A stretch of DNA of 64,000 nucleotides, taken from positions 1 through 64,000 of the forward strand of contig JAEUTN010000001.1 of NCBI GenBank assembly GCA_016787895.1, in the 5' to 3' direction. The position numbers were made by a program, and so were the translations under genes. This stretch comes from Bacteroidia bacterium. Its GTDB lineage: Bacteria > Bacteroidota > Bacteroidia > B-17B0 > Aurantibacillaceae. Of the stretch, positions 7,573-18,168 are shown piece after piece (position 1 is the first letter of the stretch; each line of letters begins with the position of its first letter). Below the pieces are notes generated by a model. The model saw nothing but the letters and a program-made list of their open reading frames with translations, ran no database searches and was not told where the DNA came from.

Positions 7573-8904
7573 TTAGCCCTGCTGAACCATCATTGCGTTA
7601 GCTCCCCTGCCCTTTATTCTTCCCGACTTCATTAAACCATCGTAATGACGATTTAACAAGTAAGTTTCAATTTGTTGTAAGGTATCCAATACCACACCCA
7701 CCAAAATCAGGAGGGAAGTTCCTCCATAGAAGTCGGCAAAAGCGCTATTGATTCCGATTTTCTGAGCAAATGCCGGCATTACGGCAACCGCTGAAAGGAA
7801 AATAGAACCCGGTAAAGTAATTCGGCTCATCACCTGATCAATGAACTCGGCTGTTTTTTTGCCCGGCTTCACACCAGGTATAAACCCACCGTTGCGTTTC
7901 ATGTCATCGGCCAATTGGTTTGGATTAACCATGATGGCGGTGTAGAAATAGGTGAAAAGTATAATCAGTACTGCAAAAATGAAGTTGTACCAGAAGCCAT
8001 AACGCTCCGAGAAAATTCCACCTGAACTGCCCTGGAATCCTGAGATGGCCAAAGGAATAAACATAATGGCCTGGGCGAAGATGATAGGCATTACACCTGC
8101 AGCGTTTACTTTTAAAGGGATGTATTGACGAACCCCGCCGTATTGTTTGTTACCAACGATTTTTTTGGCAAACTGCACCGGTATTCGCCTTGTGCCCTGC
8201 ACCAACAAAATGCTGCCAACAATCACCAGCAATAAAATAACCAATTCAATCAAAAAGATGATTAAACCACCGTTACCGGATAAACGTCCTTTGAATTCGG
8301 ATAAAAACGCAAACGGTAAACGGGAAATGATACCAATCATGATGATCAGAGAGATTCCGTTTCCAAGTCCTTTATCGGTAATTCTCTCACCCAGCCACAT
8401 GATAAACATGGTACCGGTAACGAGGATAAAGATAGACTGGATCCACCAGAAGGTAGAGAGGTCGGTAAACGCCTGAGGAGCGGATGATTTAATGGAAGCG
8501 ATGTAACCCGGAGCCTGAACTGCGGTAACACCAATGGTTAGAAAACGGGTGTATTGATTGATTTTCTTACGTCCGCTCTCCCCTTCTCTTTGCATTTTCT
8601 GAAAATACGGAACGGCCATCCCCAATAACTGAATGATGATGGAAGCCGTGATGTAAGGCATAATGCCCAATCCGAAAATAGAAGCGCGAAGAAACGCACC
8701 GCCTGCAAACATGTTGATCAGGCCAACGATACCACCGTTGTCGTTTTGACTGGTAGCAGCGTTTAAAGCGTCGATGTTTACGCCAGGCAACACAACGTAA
8801 GAGCCCAAACGGTAGATCAGAACCAAACCAAGCGTAACGATAATTCGTTGCCTGAGCTCTTCAATGGTCCAGATGTTGCGAAGTGTATCTATAAATCGCT
8901 TCAT
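7573..8904 (-). CDS. secY: Preprotein translocase subunit SecY
   Basis: SecY forms the ten-helix protein-conducting channel of the inner membrane. The 443-residue sequence has the expected run of membrane helices, the early GLGIMPYITASIIIQLLGM segment (helix 2), PYFQKMQREGESGRKKINQY in the first cytosolic loop, and the cytoplasmic QYIPLKVNAAGVMPIIFA region. The C-terminal tail reads HYDGLMKSGRIKGRG. It lies in the spc block between rplO and infA. Confidence 0.98.
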   Translation of the reverse strand: MKRFIDTLRNIWTIEELRQRIIVTLGLVLIYRLGSYVVLPGVNIDALNAATSQNDNGGIVGLINMFAGGAFLRASIFGLGIMPYITASIIIQLLGMAVPYFQKMQREGESGRKKINQYTRFLTIGVTAVQAPGYIASIKSSAPQAFTDLSTFWWIQSIFILVTGTMFIMWLGERITDKGLGNGISLIIMIGIISRLPFAFLSEFKGRLSGNGGLIIFLIELVILLLVIVGSILLVQGTRRIPVQFAKKIVGNKQYGGVRQYIPLKVNAAGVMPIIFAQAIMFIPLAISGFQGSSGGIFSERYGFWYNFIFAVLIILFTYFYTAIMVNPNQLADDMKRNGGFIPGVKPGKKTAEFIDQVMSRITLPGSIFLSAVAVMPAFAQKIGINSAFADFYGGTSLLILVGVVLDTLQQIETYLLNRHYDGLMKSGRIKGRGANAMMVQQG

Positions 8905-8907
8905 ATA

Positions 8908-9357
8908 TTAGTTTACCTCAGTAGCTGTTCCGCCTTTTTCTTCAATCGCCTTTTTGGCCGATGCGGTGAAGGCGTGAATGTTAACATTAACTTTTGATTT
9001 CAATTCTCCGCGTCCCATGATTTTTACCAGGTCGTTTTTACCTGCCAAACCATTTGCAATCAACACATCCAAATTGATATCGGTTACTTTTACCTTGTCA
9101 ACCAGTTGTTGCAGGCTGTCGAGGTTAATACCGGTGTATTCAACACGGTTAATGTTTTTGAAACCGAATTTTGGCAAACGGCGCTGAAGGGGCATTTGAC
9201 CACCTTCAAAACCACGCTTGTAAGAGTGGCCTGAACGCGATTGAGCTCCTTTATGACCGCGGGTGGCAGTACCTCCGCCTCCGGAACCCTGACCGCGACC
9301 GCGACGGTAGTTGGATTTAACTGAACCTTTTGCAGGTTTTAATGTGCTTAATTTCAT
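8908..9357 (-). CDS. rplO: 50S ribosomal protein L15
   Basis: L15 is a late-assembling large-subunit protein. The Gly/Arg-rich N-terminal tail that threads into 23S rRNA is clear (RRGRGQGSGGGGTATRGHKG), followed by GHSYKRGFEGGQMPLQRRLP and the globular C-terminal domain. Length is 149 residues. Only three nucleotides separate it from secY. Confidence 0.98.
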   Translation of the reverse strand: MKLSTLKPAKGSVKSNYRRGRGQGSGGGGTATRGHKGAQSRSGHSYKRGFEGGQMPLQRRLPKFGFKNINRVEYTGINLDSLQQLVDKVKVTDINLDVLIANGLAGKNDLVKIMGRGELKSKVNVNIHAFTASAKKAIEEKGGTATEVN

Positions 9358-9368
9358 GAATCTGAATC

Positions 9369-9548
9369 TTAGATATTTTCGATTTTCAAAACGTGTTTAA
9401 CTTTCTGGATCATGCCGTTGATGGCAGGATTCACTTCTTTTTCCACAGAGCTGTTGGTTTTTCCAAGGCCAAGTGCAGTAAGAGTAGCGCGTTGTACCGG
9501 AGTACGTTTGCTGATGCTTTTCAGTAATGTAATTTTTACTTTGCTCAT
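9369..9548 (-). CDS. rpmD: 50S ribosomal protein L30
   Basis: A 59-codon gene with the L30 pattern: MSKVKITLLKSISKRTPVQR, then ATLTALGLGKTNSS, and a C-terminal IQKVKHVLKIENI. L30 is a small protein of the large subunit. The gene fills the gap between rpsE and rplO exactly where rpmD is expected in the spc operon. Confidence 0.95.
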   Translation of the reverse strand: MSKVKITLLKSISKRTPVQRATLTALGLGKTNSSVEKEVNPAINGMIQKVKHVLKIENI

Positions 9549-9560
9549 GATCTGTGTGAA

Positions 9561-10085
9561 TTAACCGTTAAACACTCGGGTTAGTTTAATGCCGCGTTGC
9601 TGCGCCACTGTAATAGGATCGCGCATTTTCATCAATGCGTCGAGGGTTGCTTTCACCACGTTGTGCGGGTTGGAAGAACCTTTTGATTTTGCAAGAACGT
9701 CGGTTACACCAACACTTTCAAGCACAGCGCGCATCGCACCACCGGCAATTACACCGGTACCGTGAGCGGCAGGCTTAAGCATAACACGTGCTCCGCCGAA
9801 TTTGCCTTCCTGGGTGTGAGGCACTGTTCCGTTAAGTACAGGCACTTTTACCAGGCTCTTTTTGGCATCTTCAATACCTTTTGTGATTGCATCGGTCACC
9901 TCATTGGCTTTGCCAAGTCCCTGACCGATCACGCCTTTTTCGTTTCCAACCACCACAATGGCTGAAAAGCTGAAGTGACGGCCACCTTTGGTAACCTTGG
10001 TCACACGCTGAATGGCTACCAGCTTATCTTTAAGTTCAATATCGCTTGATTTAACGCGTTTTACTACTTCTTTTGACATGTTCAA
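9561..10085 (-). CDS. rpsE: 30S ribosomal protein S5
   Basis: S5 helps form the mRNA entry channel and affects translational fidelity. The double-stranded RNA-binding-like N-terminal domain contains [20 protein letters not shown], and the C-terminal domain has [20 protein letters not shown]. Two Met codons lie close together; MSKEVVKRV at residue 3 is an equally good start. Length is 174 residues, standard for the phylum. Confidence 0.98.
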   Translation of the reverse strand: MNMSKEVVKRVKSSDIELKDKLVAIQRVTKVTKGGRHFSFSAIVVVGNEKGVIGQGLGKANEVTDAITKGIEDAKKSLVKVPVLNGTVPHTQEGKFGGARVMLKPAAHGTGVIAGGAMRAVLESVGVTDVLAKSKGSSNPHNVVKATLDALMKMRDPITVAQQRGIKLTRVFNG

Positions 10086-10091
10086 TAGGTT

Positions 10092-10448
10092 TTAGAATTT
10101 TAATCCTCCTTCGCGAGCACCATCGGCCAACGATTTTATTCTTCCGTGATACAAAAATCCGTTACGGTCGAACACCACTGCAGTAATGCCATTTGCCAGG
10201 GCTTTTTCTGCGATGAGTTTACCTACCAGTTTTGCTTTCTCGAGTTTGTTGACTTTCGCCCCCTGAATGGATTTGTCAACCGAACCTACTGCTAAAAGCG
10301 TTTTGCTGCTTTTGTCGTCGATCAGCTGAGCGTAAATCTCAGAGTTGCTGCGGAAAACGGTTAAACGCGGAGCCTGAGGCGTGCCTTTAATGGTTTTGCG
10401 CAGTCTTAATTTTATTTTGGTTCTTCTATCTGTCTTGCTGAATGCCAT
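10092..10448 (-). CDS. rplR: 50S ribosomal protein L18
   Basis: L18 binds 5S rRNA and attaches it to the large subunit. The 118-residue sequence has the basic N terminus ([19 protein letters not shown]), the [18 protein letters not shown] strand region and the C-terminal [20 protein letters not shown] motif. It sits six nucleotides from rpsE. Confidence 0.98.
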   Translation of the reverse strand: MAFSKTDRRTKIKLRLRKTIKGTPQAPRLTVFRSNSEIYAQLIDDKSSKTLLAVGSVDKSIQGAKVNKLEKAKLVGKLIAEKALANGITAVVFDRNGFLYHGRIKSLADGAREGGLKF

Positions 10449-10483
10449 CTTTCCAATTTTTTTGAAGATGATTAATACTTTAT

Positions 10484-11038
10484 TTATTTTTTAGAGGCCG
10501 ATTTACCTGCTTTTCTTCTCAGAACTTCGCCGGTGAACTTGATACCTTTTCCTTTGTACGGCTCAGGTTTACGTAAGCTTCTGATTTTTGAAGCCACCAG
10601 GCCTAACAATTGTTTATCGGCACACTCCATAATCACTTTAGGGTTCTGACCTTTTTCAGTGGTGGTGGTGATTTTAATCTCTTTTGGTAATTCGAAAGTA
10701 ACGTTGTGTGAATAGCCAAGTGACAATTCCAATAACTGACCTTTGTTGGCGGCACGGTAACCCACACCTACCAATTCCTGCTCAGTTTTGTAGCCTTCGC
10801 TAACACCTTTTACCATGTTGGCAATAAGAGCTCTGTAAAGGCCGTGTAAGGCCTTGTGACGCTTTTGCTCGGTTGGTCTGTTCAATACAATCTCCCCGTC
10901 CTTTACAACAACTTCAATGTCGCTGTCAATCTTCTGGGTCAATGTTCCTTTGGCACCTTTTACGGTTACTAATCCCGGAGTAACATTAATTTCTACTCCT
11001 TTTGGGACACTAATGGGGGCTTTTCCTATACGTGACAT
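10484..11038 (-). CDS. rplF: 50S ribosomal protein L6
   Basis: L6 lies near the factor-binding site of the large subunit. Both repeats of the L6 fold are visible: the N-terminal [20 protein letters not shown] and the C-terminal segment with [20 protein letters not shown], followed by [11 protein letters not shown]. Length is 184 residues. Confidence 0.98.
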   Translation of the reverse strand: MSRIGKAPISVPKGVEINVTPGLVTVKGAKGTLTQKIDSDIEVVVKDGEIVLNRPTEQKRHKALHGLYRALIANMVKGVSEGYKTEQELVGVGYRAANKGQLLELSLGYSHNVTFELPKEIKITTTTEKGQNPKVIMECADKQLLGLVASKIRSLRKPEPYKGKGIKFTGEVLRRKAGKSASKK

Positions 11039-11058
11039 GTGATTCTCCTCCTAATTAA

Positions 11059-11457
11059 TTATGAAACATAACATAAAACCTCACCACCAATGTTCATTTT
11101 TCTGGCTTCTTTGTCGGTTACAACACCTTTAGAAGTAGAAACAATGGCAATTCCAAGGCCGTTTAACACTTTTGGCATGGTGTTCACGCCGGAATACTTA
11201 CGTAAACCCGGTGAAGAAACACGCTCTAAGGTGCGGATGGCCGGAATTTTAGTTACCGGATGGTACTTAAGGGCGATTTTAATTAGTCCCTGGTGGTTGG
11301 CGGTGTCCTCAAACTTGTAGTTCAGGATGTAGCCTTTTTCGAAAAGAATCTTTGTGATTTCCTTTTTGAGGTTAGAAGCGGGAACTTCTACGATGCGGTG
11401 GTTTGCTTTGATCGCGTTACGAACACGGGTCAAGTAATCTGATATTGTATCTGTCAT
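11059..11457 (-). CDS. rpsH: 30S ribosomal protein S8
   Basis: S8 is a primary binder of the central domain of 16S rRNA; in E. coli it also represses the spc operon. MTDTISDYLTRVRNAIKANH and the C-terminal GLGIAIVSTSKGVVTDKEAR signature are intact. Length is 132 residues. It is separated from rpsN by a 108-nt gap that carries a consensus promoter, so S8 and the genes after it may be partly transcribed independently of the upstream ribosomal genes. Confidence 0.98.
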   Translation of the reverse strand: MTDTISDYLTRVRNAIKANHRIVEVPASNLKKEITKILFEKGYILNYKFEDTANHQGLIKIALKYHPVTKIPAIRTLERVSSPGLRKYSGVNTMPKVLNGLGIAIVSTSKGVVTDKEARKMNIGGEVLCYVS

Positions 11458-11474
11458 TTTTTTAAGTTTATATG

Positions 11475-11496
11475 TTATTCCGCCCAGGCAGAATAA
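11475..11496 (-). promoter_or_regulatory. Hairpin in the rpsH leader
   Basis: TTATTC and GAATAA pair around a 10-nt apex that can form two more C:G pairs. It falls inside the short leader that would be made from the internal promoter at 11529-11558, 18 nt before the rpsH start codon. It could be a regulatory structure; its partner is unknown. Confidence 0.4.
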
Positions 11497-11528
11497 TTAT
11501 ATGAAACAATTATTTTATTTTGAGGCCG

Positions 11529-11558
11529 CAAATATACGACTATTTGCGGATTCACCAA
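11529..11558 (-). promoter_or_regulatory. Internal Bacteroidota-type promoter before rpsH
   Basis: On the minus strand, TTG (11556-11558), a 19-nt spacer and TATATTTG (11529-11536) match the Bacteroidota -33/-7 promoter pattern TTTG-N19-21-TAnnTTTG. Transcription would start near 11523, giving a leader of about 65 nt before rpsH. This lies in one of the few wide gaps of the ribosomal cluster. Confidence 0.7.
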
Positions 11559-11565
11559 GCTTTTT

Positions 11566-11835
11566 TTACCAGCTCGATTTGGTAAGTCCGGGAATTAACC
11601 CAAAAACCACCATTTCGCGGAAGGTAACACGGGAAACGCCAAAGTCGCGCATGTAACCGCGTGGACGCCCGGTAAGGTTACAGCGGTTTCTCACGCGCAC
11701 CTTAGAGGAGTTACGGGGTAATTTTTGCAAACCTACGGAGTCACCGGCTTTTTTCAGTTCTTCGCGCTTTGCAGCGTACTTTTCAACGAGACGTTTACGT
11801 TTGACCTCGCGGGCCTTCATTGATTCTTTTGCCAT
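11566..11835 (-). CDS. rpsN: 30S ribosomal protein S14 (zinc-independent form)
   Basis: S14 is in the head of the small subunit. The 89-residue length and the sequence [20 protein letters not shown] identify the long, C-minus form that lacks the two CxxC zinc pairs of the short form. It follows rplE by nine nucleotides and ends the part of the spc block that lies upstream of the internal promoter. Confidence 0.97.
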   Translation of the reverse strand: MAKESMKAREVKRKRLVEKYAAKREELKKAGDSVGLQKLPRNSSKVRVRNRCNLTGRPRGYMRDFGVSRVTFREMVVFGLIPGLTKSSW

Positions 11836-11844
11836 TACTTCTTT

Positions 11845-12402
11845 TTATTTTTTCTTAAATGGAATACCAAATTCTGTTAATAAAGCGTGTGCTTCTTTGT
11901 CCGTATCGGCTGAAGTCACAAAGGTGATGTCCATGCCCTGGATTTTGCTCACTTTATCGATGTCGATCTCAGGGAAAATGATTTGCTCGGTTACACCCAG
12001 GGTGTAGTTGCCGCGCCCGTCAAATCCTTTGTCGTTAACGCCCTTGAAGTCACGGATACGTGGCAAAGCAGAAGCGATCAAACGGTCGAGGAATTCGTAC
12101 ATTTTATCGCCACGCAGTGTTACGCGTACACCAATGGCCACACCTTTACGCAATTTAAAATTGGAGATGTCTTTGGTAGAATAGGTTGGAACCGCTTTTT
12201 GACCGGTAATGGTGGTCATTTCCTTTACTGCGGATTCAATCATTTTTTTGTCGGATACGGCATCGCCGATACCCTGGTTGATACAGATCTTCTTCAGTTT
12301 AGGCACCTGCATGGGTGAGCTGTACTGAAATTTCTTTTGAAGAGCCGGAATTACTTCGGCGCTGTATTTGTCCTTTAAACGGGGTTGATAAGTTGTTGCC
12401 AT
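11845..12402 (-). CDS. rplE: 50S ribosomal protein L5
   Basis: L5 binds 5S rRNA and contacts S13 and P-site tRNA. Conserved segments are [19 protein letters not shown] near the N terminus, [20 protein letters not shown] in the middle and [19 protein letters not shown] towards the end. Length is 185 residues. Its start codon shares one base with the rplX stop codon (TAATG). Confidence 0.98.
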   Translation of the reverse strand: MATTYQPRLKDKYSAEVIPALQKKFQYSSPMQVPKLKKICINQGIGDAVSDKKMIESAVKEMTTITGQKAVPTYSTKDISNFKLRKGVAIGVRVTLRGDKMYEFLDRLIASALPRIRDFKGVNDKGFDGRGNYTLGVTEQIIFPEIDIDKVSKIQGMDITFVTSADTDKEAHALLTEFGIPFKKK

Positions 12403-12719
12403 TATTTTAATACCTCCTTGGTTTTAGAAGAGATGCGCTCTATTTTTTGAGTTTTCTCATCGATCTTACGTCCGATTCTTACGGTTTTTCCGCCTTCCAC
12501 GTACATCAGGTTCGATAAATGGATTGCTCCTTCTTTTTTTACAATTCCACCATTGGTGTTTTTTGCATTCGGCTTTTCGCTTTTGCTGATCAGGTTCACC
12601 CCTTCAACAATGGCGCGCAGGTTTTTCACATCAATGCTGATGATCTTGCCTTGCTGGCCTCTTGACTCACCGGAAATCACCTTTACGGTATCTCCTTTTT
12701 TTAATTTTAATTTCGACAT
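12402..12719 (-). CDS. rplX: 50S ribosomal protein L24
   Basis: L24 initiates large-subunit assembly. The KOW motif is clear at the N terminus ([20 protein letters not shown]), followed by [20 protein letters not shown]. The 105-residue product overlaps rplE by one base, suggesting coupled translation. Confidence 0.98.
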   Translation of the reverse strand: MSKLKLKKGDTVKVISGESRGQQGKIISIDVKNLRAIVEGVNLISKSEKPNAKNTNGGIVKKEGAIHLSNLMYVEGGKTVRIGRKIDEKTQKIERISSKTKEVLK

Positions 12720-12737
12720 GACTTCTTAATTTCTTGT

Positions 12738-13106
12738 TTACAGCACCTCTGGTGCCAATGAAATGATTTTCATGAATTGTTTGTCGCGCAGTTCGCGGGC
12801 CACAGGGCCAAAGATACGTGTACCACGGATCTCGTCGGTTGCGTTCAGCAATACCACGGCGTTATCGTCGAAACGAATGTAGGAACCATCCTGACGGCTG
12901 ATTTCTTTTTTGGTTCTTACGATAACCGCTTTGCTCACAGTTCCTTTTTTCACGTTGCCACTTGGCATGGCGTGTTTTACGGTTACAATTACTTTATCTC
13001 CAATGCTGGCATAACGTTTTCTGGTACCGCCTAAAACACGGATCACCAATACTTCCTTTGCTCCACTATTGTCGGCAACGGTTAATCTGGATTCGTTCTG
13101 TATCAT
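12738..13106 (-). CDS. rplN: 50S ribosomal protein L14
   Basis: L14 forms part of the subunit interface and binds release and silencing factors. [20 protein letters not shown] and the C-terminal [20 protein letters not shown] are diagnostic. Length is 122 residues, as usual. Confidence 0.98.
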   Translation of the reverse strand: MIQNESRLTVADNSGAKEVLVIRVLGGTRKRYASIGDKVIVTVKHAMPSGNVKKGTVSKAVIVRTKKEISRQDGSYIRFDDNAVVLLNATDEIRGTRIFGPVARELRDKQFMKIISLAPEVL

Positions 13107-13133
13107 TTTAAATCGTTTTTATTCGGTTCCTAA

Positions 13134-13388
13134 TTATTTAACTTTTTCAAGTACTTCCACCAGACGCCAGTTTTTGGTCTTGCTCAAAGGGCGGGTTTCC
13201 ATGATTTTTACCGTATCCCCGATGCTGCACTCGTTTTTTTCGTCGTGTGCCACAAAGGTGCTGGTTTTGTTGATGAACTTCCCGTACTTTGGGTGTTTTA
13301 CCTTGCGCATTACTGCAACTACGATGCTTTTATCCATCTTGTTGCTTTTTACTACGCCAATTTTTTCTTTTCTTAAATTTCTTTCCAT
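13134..13388 (-). CDS. rpsQ: 30S ribosomal protein S17
   Basis: S17 is a small OB-fold protein of the 30S body. [20 protein letters not shown] and the later [20 protein letters not shown] signature are present. Length is 84 residues. It sits between rpmC and rplN. Confidence 0.98.
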   Translation of the reverse strand: MERNLRKEKIGVVKSNKMDKSIVVAVMRKVKHPKYGKFINKTSTFVAHDEKNECSIGDTVKIMETRPLSKTKNWRLVEVLEKVK

Positions 13389-13397
13389 GGCTTAACC

Positions 13398-13598
13398 TTA
13401 TTTGTTAGCTGAATTTTTACGTTTAGAAAGTTCGGTCAGCATCCTTGCTACGGTTCTCCTGTTGTTGCGGATAGAAGAAGGATTTTCAACCGGGGAAATG
13501 GTGTGGTTAAGGGTTTGTTTGTTCAAAGCCGCTTGTGCTTCTTTCACCCTTTCAATTAATTCCTGTTCGGTTAAACTGATGATGTCTTTATTTTTCAT
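13398..13598 (-). CDS. rpmC: 50S ribosomal protein L29
   Basis: L29 is a two-helix protein beside the polypeptide exit tunnel. The 66-residue sequence has the usual IISLTEQELIERVKEAQAAL helix and the RNNRRTVARMLTELSKRK helix. A 103-nt gap with a strong AT hairpin separates it from rplP, where these two genes usually nearly touch. Confidence 0.96.
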   Translation of the reverse strand: MKNKDIISLTEQELIERVKEAQAALNKQTLNHTISPVENPSSIRNNRRTVARMLTELSKRKNSANK

Positions 13599-13646
13599 TT
13601 TTATGGTTTTATTTACCGTTCCCTTCGGAACTTTTTTGAAGCACGC

Positions 13647-13671
13647 TTAATTAAAGTAACGGTTTAATTAA
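13647..13671 (-). promoter_or_regulatory. AT-rich hairpin between rplP and rpmC
   Basis: TTAATTAAA and TTTAATTAA are a perfect 9-bp inverted repeat with a 7-nt loop. A second small stem (GTTCC, GAAG, GGAAC) lies nearer to rpmC at about 13618-13631. No promoter element of the TAnnTTTG type is seen in the gap, so the structures may act in processing or in setting relative expression; this is inference. Confidence 0.4.
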
Positions 13672-13701
13672 AAATGATTCAGTCTTTTGTTAATCAGTTA
13701 A

Positions 13702-14130
13702 TTAGGCCTTAGTTTCTACGTAATCTCTGCGTACAATAAACTTGGTAACGATAGGCAGTTTTTGAGCTGCTAAACGAAGCGCTTCTTTGGCAATTTCCAA
13801 AGGAACTCCGTCGGCTTCCAAAATAATACGGCCACGTTTTACCGGGGCCATCCAATATTCAGGAGCACCTTTACCTTTACCCATACGTACCTCGGCTGGT
13901 TTGGAGGTAACAGGGCGGTCAGGGAACACGCGGATCCACACCTGGCCTTCACGTTTCATAAAACGGGTGATGGCCACACGGGCTGCTTCAATCTGGCGGG
14001 CAGTCATACGGCACTCGTCCATGGCTTTAATACCAAAGGATCCAAAGGCCAATTCGTAACCACGCTTGGCGTCGCCTTTGATTTTCATCTTGTGCGACTT
14101 TCTGTATTTTGATTTTTTAGGTTGTAACAT
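13702..14130 (-). CDS. rplP: 50S ribosomal protein L16
   Basis: L16 lies at the A-site side of the peptidyl transferase centre. [20 protein letters not shown], the [20 protein letters not shown] segment and [20 protein letters not shown] are the family hallmarks. Length is 142 residues. Confidence 0.98.
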   Translation of the reverse strand: MLQPKKSKYRKSHKMKIKGDAKRGYELAFGSFGIKAMDECRMTARQIEAARVAITRFMKREGQVWIRVFPDRPVTSKPAEVRMGKGKGAPEYWMAPVKRGRIILEADGVPLEIAKEALRLAAQKLPIVTKFIVRRDYVETKA

Positions 14131-14155
14131 GACAATGCGTTTAAACGGTTCTCAA

Positions 14156-14905
14156 CTATTTTTCGTCTCTTTTAGTGCTTCTCTTTTTTCCGGCAAATTT
14201 CGGACGGTCACCTTCTCTTCTCTCACCACCAACACCCGGTTTTTCTCTCAAAAGACCTGCATTAGGAGAAAGATCGCGTTTACCCATTACCTCGCCACGG
14301 CAAATCCATACTTTTACGCCAATACGGCCATAAGAGGTATGTGCTTCAGCTACAGCGTAATCGATATCAGCTCTTAAAGTGTGAAGTGGGGTTCTCCCCT
14401 CCTTGTACCCTTCGGTACGGGCCATTTCAGCTCCACCCAAACGGCCTGACACTTTAATTTTAATACCCTCGGCGCCCAAACGCATGGTGCTGGCCATGCT
14501 CATTTTTGCTGCACGACGGAATGAGATACGGCCTTCGATCTGACGAGCGATGCTGTCTGCCACTAAACGGGCGTCGAGCTCAGGACGTTTGATCTCAAAG
14601 ATGTTGATTTGAATCTCCTTTTTGGTCAATTGTTTCAACTCTTCTTTCAACTTATCCACTTCCTTACCGCCTTTACCAATGATAATGCCGGGACGAGCAG
14701 TATTGATGGTAACGGTGATGAGTTTTAAGGTTCTCTCAATAACAATTTTAGATATGCTGCCTTTTGGCAAACGGGCATTCAGGTAAGATCTGATTTTGTT
14801 GTCTTCTAACAGTTTATCACCGTAATCGTGACCACCGAACCAGTTGGAATCCCAACCTTTGATAATTCCTAATCTAAGCCCTATTGGATTTACTTTTTGT
14901 CCCAT
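14156..14905 (-). CDS. rpsC: 30S ribosomal protein S3
   Basis: S3 lines the mRNA entry channel and has helicase-supporting activity. The KH domain contains [20 protein letters not shown] at about residue 66, and the C-terminal domain has [21 protein letters not shown] basic tail brings it to 249 residues. It overlaps neither neighbour but is only three nucleotides from rplV. Confidence 0.98.
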   Translation of the reverse strand: MGQKVNPIGLRLGIIKGWDSNWFGGHDYGDKLLEDNKIRSYLNARLPKGSISKIVIERTLKLITVTINTARPGIIIGKGGKEVDKLKEELKQLTKKEIQINIFEIKRPELDARLVADSIARQIEGRISFRRAAKMSMASTMRLGAEGIKIKVSGRLGGAEMARTEGYKEGRTPLHTLRADIDYAVAEAHTSYGRIGVKVWICRGEVMGKRDLSPNAGLLREKPGVGGERREGDRPKFAGKKRSTKRDEK

Positions 14906-14908
14906 TTC

Positions 14909-15304
14909 TTATGAATTTTTTGTATCTAAAATTAGAGTAACGTGGTTGCTGCGTTTTCTGATGCGGTATCCGCGGCCCTGAGGAGCAGTGCGGAGACGTT
15001 TAGCCATCAAGGCGCTGTCGACCATGATTTCTTTTACGAAAAGAGTTCCTTCTTCGGCACGCGCCTGGCTCTTGGATTCGTAATTGGCAATAGCCGATTT
15101 TAATAACTTCTCAAGTCTTCCTGAAGCTTCGCGGGTATTGAACTTCAATACGTTCAAAGCGGCGTAAGCATCCATACCTCTTACTAAATCAGCTACCTGA
15201 CGCATTTTACGCGGTGAGGTAGGACAATTGTTCAATTTAGCGAAGTAGCTTGTTTTATTTTCTTCTTTGCGTTTTTCAGCAACTAATCTTTTTCTTTTTC
15301 CCAT
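14909..15304 (-). CDS. rplV: 50S ribosomal protein L22
   Basis: L22 reaches into the exit tunnel with a beta-hairpin. The core has [20 protein letters not shown] and the hairpin end with [21 protein letters not shown] basic N-terminal extension ([20 protein letters not shown]) makes it 131 residues, longer than the 110 of E. coli but usual for the phylum. Confidence 0.98.
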   Translation of the reverse strand: MGKRKRLVAEKRKEENKTSYFAKLNNCPTSPRKMRQVADLVRGMDAYAALNVLKFNTREASGRLEKLLKSAIANYESKSQARAEEGTLFVKEIMVDSALMAKRLRTAPQGRGYRIRKRSNHVTLILDTKNS

Positions 15305-15322
15305 GACTACACTGGTTTTTTA

Positions 15323-15592
15323 TTATTTTTTATTGTGACCGGCGTGTCCTTTAAACACACGTGTAGGTGAAAATTCACCGAGTTTGTGTCCAACCATGTT
15401 TTCAGTTACATAAACGGGGATAAATTTAGCACCGTTGTGTACTGCGAAAGTGTGTCCTACAAATTCTGGTGGGATAGTGGAACGGCGGGCCCAGGTTTTG
15501 ATGGCCGACTTTTTGCCGCTGTTGTTCATTTTTTCAACCTTACCTTCAAGGTTGTGGTCAATAAACGGACCTTTTTTGAGTGATCTTGACAT
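15323..15592 (-). CDS. rpsS: 30S ribosomal protein S19
   Basis: S19 forms a complex with S13 in the small-subunit head. [19 protein letters not shown] and the later [20 protein letters not shown] and [14 protein letters not shown] signatures are intact. Length is 89 residues. An 80-nt gap lies between it and rplB. Confidence 0.98.
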   Translation of the reverse strand: MSRSLKKGPFIDHNLEGKVEKMNNSGKKSAIKTWARRSTIPPEFVGHTFAVHNGAKFIPVYVTENMVGHKLGEFSPTRVFKGHAGHNKK

Positions 15593-15672
15593 TTATTTTT
15601 GGTTTGTGTTTTGAAATCCTTCCTTGTGGCTTCGAGAACCTCAGCCACCGGTCGGACCATTAAACGTTTATA

Positions 15673-16500
<828 letters not shown>

Positions 16501-16518
16501 TTTAAATACGTTTTACTG

Positions 16519-16809
16519 TTAAATACTAGCGTAAAAATCAATTACTTCACCTTGTTTCAAAGTAACAAAGGCTTTTTTGCAGCGATTCACGCGTCCAACT
16601 GCTAAACCACGGGTGGTGTTACGGGTTTTCACTTTACCAACGTATTGCTGGGTGTTTACCGAATCTACTTTTACACCGTACATTTTTTCAACGGCACCTT
16701 TTATTTCAAGTTTGTTCGCTCTTTTGTCAACGATAAAACCATAGCGGTTGAGTTTCTCACCCTGCGCGGTCAGTTTTTCAGTGATGATTGGCTTTACTAA
16801 AATTTCCAT
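16519..16809 (-). CDS. rplW: 50S ribosomal protein L23
   Basis: L23 stands at the exit tunnel mouth and docks trigger factor and SRP. The sequence has LVKPIITEKLTAQGEKLNRY and the ANKLEIKGAVEKMYGVKVDS segment. Length is 96 residues. It follows rplD after three nucleotides. Confidence 0.98.
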   Translation of the reverse strand: MEILVKPIITEKLTAQGEKLNRYGFIVDKRANKLEIKGAVEKMYGVKVDSVNTQQYVGKVKTRNTTRGLAVGRVNRCKKAFVTLKQGEVIDFYASI

Positions 16810-16812
16810 CTC

Positions 16813-17442
16813 TTACTTGTTTAAAATTGTTTCAATTACCTTCACCGAGCTTTCAGAGAGAATCAGGTTTTCTGCGTGCAAAATATCGTAAGTATTTAAA
16901 TCAGAAGCCTTTACAACTTTTGTACCCTGTAAATTTCGGGACGACAAATATACGTTTTTATTTGTATCACCCAGTACCAGTAAGGTCTTTTTGGTATCGA
17001 GATTCAGGTTCTTAAGAAGGTCAGCGTAATTTTTGGTTTTAGGCGCTTCAAAATTAAAATCTTCGAGTACGGTAATGGCGTTATCTTTTGCTTTGTATGT
17101 TAGAGCAGAGATACGGGCCAGGGCTTTTACTTTTTTATTCAGTTTAAAAGAATAATCGCGTGGACGTGGACCGAATACTCTGCCACCACCAATAAAAAGT
17201 GGGGATTTCATTGAACCCGCACGGGCTCCACCGGTACCTTTTTGACGCTTTAATTTCTTTGTAGTGCGTGCAATTTCAGCACGTTCCTTGGATTTATGTG
17301 TTCCCTGACGTTGGTTCGCTAAAAACGACTTCACATCCAGGTAAATACAATGATCGTTGGGCTCAGCAGCATAGATCGAATCTACCAGATCCGCTTTTTT
17401 AGCTGTTTTTTTACCGCTTATGTTTACTATTTCTAACTGCAT
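16813..17442 (-). CDS. rplD: 50S ribosomal protein L4
   Basis: L4 nucleates large-subunit assembly, and its loop reaches the tunnel constriction. The loop is recognised by [20 protein letters not shown] and [20 protein letters not shown]. Length is 209 residues. In E. coli L4 represses the S10 operon; no equivalent leader structure was identified here. Confidence 0.98.
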   Translation of the reverse strand: MQLEIVNISGKKTAKKADLVDSIYAAEPNDHCIYLDVKSFLANQRQGTHKSKERAEIARTTKKLKRQKGTGGARAGSMKSPLFIGGGRVFGPRPRDYSFKLNKKVKALARISALTYKAKDNAITVLEDFNFEAPKTKNYADLLKNLNLDTKKTLLVLGDTNKNVYLSSRNLQGTKVVKASDLNTYDILHAENLILSESSVKVIETILNK

Positions 17443-17444
17443 GA

Positions 17445-18068
17445 CTATTTCTCGATTAAAACGTAAGAGCCTTTAGCACCCGGTACTGATCCTTTGATAA
17501 GGAGGAGGTTCTTTTCAGGCATAATTTTTACTACTACCAGGTTTTGGATCTTTTTACGGTTTCCACCCAGTCTGCCGGCCATTCTGCGGCCCGGCATTAC
17601 ACGCGCAGGATCGGATGAGGCGCCCAATGAACCGGGAGCTCTTTCGCGGTCGTGCTGACCGTGCGATTTGTTAGCGTGACCTACACCGCTGAATCCATGG
17701 CGTTTTACAACACCCTGAAATCCTTTTCCTTTGCTGGTTCCGATGACATCTACGAAATCACCTTCCGCGAAAAGATCCACGGTAAGTACATCACCTAAAT
17801 TTTTCTCATCTGTGAAATGACGGAATTCTACCACCTTGCGTTTTGGGCTGGTTTTAGCCAACTCAAAATGTCCTTTCATGGCAGAAGAAGTGTTTTTTTC
17901 TTTCTTCTCATCAAAGGCTAACTGAAGGGCAGTGTATCCGTCTTTTTCATTGGTTTTTACTTGCGTTACCACGCAAGGACCCGCTTCAATAACTGTGCAT
18001 GGCGTATATCTGCCATTGGCATCGAAGAAGCTCGTCATTCCTATTTTTTTACCAATTAATCCTGACAT
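17445..18068 (-). CDS. rplC: 50S ribosomal protein L3
   Basis: L3 is an early-assembling protein whose extension approaches the peptidyl transferase centre. [20 protein letters not shown] and the [20 protein letters not shown] segment are characteristic; the latter contains the glutamine/glycine region methylated in some bacteria. Length is 207 residues. A 100-nt AT-rich gap precedes it. Confidence 0.98.
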   Translation of the reverse strand: MSGLIGKKIGMTSFFDANGRYTPCTVIEAGPCVVTQVKTNEKDGYTALQLAFDEKKEKNTSSAMKGHFELAKTSPKRKVVEFRHFTDEKNLGDVLTVDLFAEGDFVDVIGTSKGKGFQGVVKRHGFSGVGHANKSHGQHDRERAPGSLGASSDPARVMPGRRMAGRLGGNRKKIQNLVVVKIMPEKNLLLIKGSVPGAKGSYVLIEK

Positions 18069-18168
18069 TTTTGTTTATTGTTTATTATTACTTTTTTATT
18101 TACGATTGTTTGATTTACAATTTATGATTGAAAGAATATACCTTCCCAATCTCTAAATTGTCAATTCA

